From Cyrtodaria siliqua (lineage: Eukaryota; Mollusca; Bivalvia; Adapedonta; Hiatellidae): a stretch of 64,000 nt of DNA. The stretch is taken from positions 1-64,000 of the forward strand of contig JAWPHD010001422.1 of NCBI GenBank assembly GCA_037043455.1. Reading direction: 5' to 3'. Shown in pieces: positions 55,301 to 61,300 of the stretch. A program made the translations under genes and the position numbers. Positions within the stretch are counted from its first letter, which is position 1, and each line of letters opens with the position of its first letter. Below the pieces are notes generated by a model. That model was not told the origin of the DNA and did no database searches. It saw only the letters and a list, made by a program, of their open reading frames with translations.

Positions 55301-58300
55301 ACGAAAAATTACTATATTACCCCCATCCACACCTTTACCAACAGTCCCTCCCCCACCACAAATATATAAAAACACGTTATATAAATTTAAATATTGTTTG
55401 TAAACGGGCTGATATATAAAGGATCTTAAATGAGTGCATGCAGCACGAATGTTGGATTCGTATTATCACATATCTAGAAAAATACCGCATAACGTGCATT
55501 TATTAATGTAGCTTCCAGTTAGGTGTTTCTTCTTACAGCCACCTACCTGAGCATTATCCTGATGTTGAGCGCTCTGTCCGTGATCTTCACCATAGTCGTC
55601 CTTGATATCTACTTTAACCACGAAGACGACGAGGAAACACCGAAGTGGCTCCAGACATTCACCCGTTGCTTTCTGGTAAAAGTGTCAAGGTGGAAAGGTA
55701 ATTTTAAAATATATTGCTTATTTATTTTGTATACTGTTTCTAATGTTTTAGCTGTCTCCCTTTGAAAAACTGCAACATAATAATTTGCGAAACAGCAACT
55801 ATCGCATTTATACTGCATTCGTACTCTCCGTTGCCCTTTGCCAGCTGTGTTCCGAAATAAACTGAGTAGTAACTGTATCGAAGCTTTATTAAAATCATAC
55901 CAAGAAAAGAAATGGTATAAAGAAAAGGAAGACAGTTGTCGAAGAAAGAGAAGTAAGTGCGCATCAATCAATTAATCAGTGGTGTCACACAGCTGAACCA
56001 TTATATGAGTAAAATAGACCCTGAAAAGTCAGAGCCATGTGAATTGTGTCAGGTGAAAGAAACTATTGAACACTATTTATACGATTGTGACAGAATTACT
56101 CAAGAAAGAACACAGCTTGTAAATACATTATAAAAATAATAAAATTACAGCTTGAACATATTACTGCAAGAGACAGTCTGGAAGTAAATGATATAAACCT
56201 ACAAGTTCTAACGGGAAACATAGACAGTGCAGCAGCAGACACAACAAACATTGAGACTAGAATGGCAAATGGAGTACTCCTAAGAAATGCTGGAAGACTC
56301 ATTGTCCACAATTAAAAGTTACTCAACATCAACTCACAAAAGTGTCAGTACAAGTGAAAGAAATTGTAATTGAAGAAGCACATAGTGACCATAGCCAGTT
56401 TTATTTTGGCAAATGAACATACAACAACAACAAATGATACCATCATCTTTACTTTACATTTAGTAAATATTGAAATCATGCGGAATTCATTGAGGGCGTA
56501 TTAGTTTTATTAATTGGGCTACTTACATTGTAGTTAGAATGTTTTGATAATTTAGGCAATACATCCGGGGTACTTATGTAATTGAACTGAGTATAGTATA
56601 TATTAATTTGGGCGACACAAAATAAAACTTGACATGAAAAAGTAAGCTTCATCACGGAAAATTACGTTTCGTATTTTTAAATACTATATTTAGAAAAACG
56701 TCAAGATTGACAAATTAATAAAGGACCAGCATCACCATATTAATCCAAAATTTAAACAACATCTATTCAGTACATTGTCTAATCTGTAAAACTGACGCTA
56801 TTTAAGGTTTTAAGTCATACTGTCAAGACAAAAGTTCCGACATAAATCCACGTTTCTTGTATAATTAGACGAAACTCTACAAAATGTTGCACACGTGCTA
56901 AATTGATTATGGCAAACATTGTGGTGAAATTTGAAAATTGTTCATTGAGCACGGGCAATTACATTACGTAATCAGTAATGGCACGTGAATGTAACATGGT
57001 AATGTAAATTATAAAGAGAGGAACTTTAAAAGCGAAAAGAACTCATTTGAGAATATCAGAAATTACAAACGTTAACATTTAGCTTTTCCCAACCCATCAG
57101 CAATGGAGAAAAAATGGCATCAGATGTCATACCCACATTCGAAACTTTAAAAGTATGTGTAAACATATCAGTGAGCTGGAATGAGTAAAGCTGCAAAGCA
57201 GTTGGACCGAGACCATGCATGTGTCTGAAATTTGAAGGTCGAAATTGCTGTACAATGCTAATCAAACGTGAAGAAATTGAAGTTGCATTTGACAAAGTGA
57301 TCATGAAGAAAATCCGAAACAAGAATCACTGATTTAACATGCCTCCGAAGTTATATTCTGATCGAACAGTGAAATTTCGCATAGATGCTTCATTGACCCA
57401 AAATGCAAGCCGTTATCAATTGGGACGGTTTCCTCGTCGTATTTAAGTAAACTCATTAATTTCCAGGGGGATATTAAGTGTTATAAAATACAAAGATCAA
57501 GTTAACGTTCATAAGATACTAGTATATGAATTGTATCCGACAGGAAGAACACATCGTTTTGAATGTATCTATACAAGCGATATAGATTTTCACCTATACT
57601 TATTTTTCTAATTTGAATAATAATAACACTGTCTATATTAATATGGTTGCATATTGTATATGTGTAAAAAGAATGACTTTAGAGTTTTAAATTCTATTAT
57701 TGTTATAGGTGGGCAAACGGGATTTGAAAGTAAGTATATTATTCGAAGTTGCATGTGTTGCAATCGTTTATCTTGCAAGTCCACAAACTTACAAATGACA
57801 TTTTAGATACGTTATTTATAGACTTCGTAATACGTAAAAAATGATGTTCCTCTGTAAAGGCTTATGATAACTCTACACTGTATACAACGCTTATTAGAAC
57901 AAATATTTTGGTCTTTAATAATATATGACGTTTTACTGGACGACACTTAGACAATACTATGGATGAGGACTTGTAGTGAAGTTTTTGAAGCACTTCTATC
58001 TTACAACTGAGATAGCATTCTCGTTAGGTATGGAAATACGGTTTAAAGGAAATGATTTGGTATATGTACCGCTTTCGCAGCTTTGTTTTTATATTGCTTT
58101 GGAAGCGTTTTATGTTGAGTCTTTCACAAGCTTTTCAAGCATAAATCACAGTTCGCGGTACATGTATGTGGTTGTTAATTTGAATAATAATAACACTGTC
58201 TATATTAATATGGTTGCATATTGTATATGTGTAAAAAGAATGACTTTAAAGTTCCTATCCCGCCATCAACAGGCAACTTGTGCAACATATGTACGCCGTT

Positions 58301-61300
58301 TCTAAACCTGCTGACGATGAATGAATGAATGGTGTTTTACGGCACGTCGACACATAAATAGGTCATATTGTGCGCAAAAACTGATTTGCTGACGATGAGG
58401 TATATATATACCTTACATATTTTGAGAACAAAATCTCTATATTATAGACACATAAATAAAACCGGCTTGACCAGCCAGGCTAAACCCCAAAACTGGAGCT
58501 TCGAATTAAGAGTTACCAACTCATAATTCATTTTACGCATATTCAATCATTGGTACTTTAATATTCTAATCGGCACATATATATTATTATATAACCTAAA
58601 AACCTGGATAGAGTTTTGATAAACCGTTTTGTAGTGTAGTGTAATTTTGCAGTTATTGTGCGGGTTATTTCCTTACGTTAACAAAGGCAATCATTTTGAT
58701 TTGCATTTTTTCGATTAACATCTCTCTTTTGAAAAAGGAGAAAAAATTACCAGATTTATGATAAATTAAGTTCCCTGGGCAATACTTTAATGGGAAGATT
58801 ATGTTTCTCTACTTAAACGTCTTTTAAGAGATACTAGTGAAGTTAAAAACTGTAGCAATCGTAACGATATGTAACGTTGCCAAATCTTGTTATCACATTA
58901 CTCCTCTAGTTTTGAAATATAAAAAGTGATGTTAGAACCCTTTTGCGACAAGTATTATCTCAACCCAACTTCCGTAATAAGTTACTTAACTATGTAAGAT
59001 CTCAAGGAGTGATCCGTTTTATACATTTATCAACATAGTTCATGGTTCAGTTATTTTGCAACGTTTAGATCGGAATCTACAGTTTTCTTTTACTAATTTC
59101 AGACATGTACCCAAATTACGTTAAATAATTTGAATTCTATTTTTCAAAACTAACAAACATGCCCTGTTCCTGAAAGACCATATAATTTCCTCTCAAAATA
59201 TAGCAAATACATGCTAGAAAGCAATACAATCGGTTTCTCTGCCTACAAAAACAATTCATTTACCCTACCCACTCAGCACTAAAAAAAAAGGAAATCATGA
59301 CATTTATAGACACACGACAGCATATCGCTGCGTGTAACAGTTACAACAACAACCGGATGTTTTGAGTGAGGCAGATTTACTTGTTACAGGGAAAAAGCGA
59401 AAAATCACGAATTTTGTGTTGAGAAGTTAGTCTCTGAACTTTATGAATAGGTAAGCTTGAATACCCTTTGTAGCATTATTGAACGCCGCCAGGGTTTGCC
59501 CAGAGCTTTGTCCGTGGTAAAAACTACGAACGTTGAAATTGTGTCACCCTGCTACCCGTTAAACACCATGTTAAAGATAGTATAGACTATACAATACAAT
59601 ACAACGTTTATTCAGAAAGCCAATCTTCCACACAATGTACAGACATATAAGAGTAAAGATACTAAGTAAAATGCAATTAATTAAAATTACATACTTGGCA
59701 TATTAATAATAATCGTCTAAGACAAGTTACTAGTATAATCAATAAAAAAAGATAAAAATATCGAACAGGGAACGCAGCATTCAAGGACGACAGTCAACCA
59801 CAAAACACAAAAACAAACACGCAAACAGACAAACGAGAAGGCAAAAGTAATAAACAGTGCTAACGACATCACAAATACAAAAGAGTTGACAATAGGGCTA
59901 CCGCCTTGGAACGGTCAGTGGCCTTTGTTGGGGGGGTTTAAATCGGTTCTAGGGTGCACCAAACCTCACACTTACCCTACTGTCATCCCAGGACAGTGTA
60001 AATAAAGACATCCCCGCCATGATCTAATCTGTAACCAACAAGGCAGCATCAATAGGCAATATACGTAAAACACAAATATGCTCGTGTAAATATAATACAA
60101 AAAAAACAAAATAGCCTAGAAAGCCACAATGAAGGTACTCAATGACTTGGCAGAAGCCAGAGCAGTAAGAGAATAAACCATTAAGGGCACGACAAGAAAG
60201 ATCATAGACAAACATCAAACGCCACCGTCCCAATGGGCTTTAGGTAGGCGTCATCATAGGGTCCAAAGCCTGTCTGGTCATCGTACAATTAAAGAGGAAA
60301 GCATAGTGGCGAACTGTAAAAGGGTCCACCACCAAGCATGCAGTACGTTGCAAAATGATAGGGTCATAACCTCTTTTGATAAACTTTTTAACAAGCTTAA
60401 CAAAGATAGTATGAAAGTGATCATGACCAAGAATCTTATGAAGTTTATAAATCATATCACCATATAATTCAGGTTGTGATATTCCTTGTCGCAGAAGAGT
60501 CCTTAAATTATTTTTATATTTGGAAAGAAGATCAGGGTTACGATAATAACATTTTGCAAAGGTTTTACGAAGTTTATGGTAACGTAACCCTGATTGAGTA
60601 ACTTTTTAGTTATACAAAGATTACGAATATTAAAGTCCTCAACTCGAGTACAAGCTCTAGAAAAACGAATAAGTTGAGACACATACACCCCATAAAATGT
60701 TGCTCGGCAATTCGTAGTTGAAGGGACTTCAGTATAAAGTTACTTGTTGTTAAACCTTCAATAAAAGTTAAGGGATTTAACACAGTTAACACAAGATTAA
60801 ACTGATCCTGTATGGTACAGTCTCTCTGTGAAGGGGTAAACACACTATTAATTGTAGTGTTTCTAACATTGTTATATAGTGGGCATTCTGAAATAAAATA
60901 TTGTTCAGTTTCTACTCTGTTTTTGCAGAAAGGGCAGTACCTATTATCTCTTGTGTAAATAATAAATTATAAAGGCAGTATACTATTTACCTACCTTTTA
61001 TTTGCTAGATATAATGTTTTTCATTCCAAATTAAAGATAAGTATGATCGATTGCTGGAGGTGCTGAACAATTAACAACAACACCACCCTGCATATGTTTT
61101 ATTTGGTACATCCGAACCCTAGAAACAGACATGCGCAGACGATAATTTTTAAAAATAATGCCGCCATGTTGTTTTAATTCAAGGAGGTCAAAATGAATTT
61201 TAGGCTTTGTGAAGCATATCGAACGGCTATGGCAAGATTGTAAACAGATCCAGGATCGTCTATTTTCATTCTATCTAACCATATCAGGTATGAAAACATA

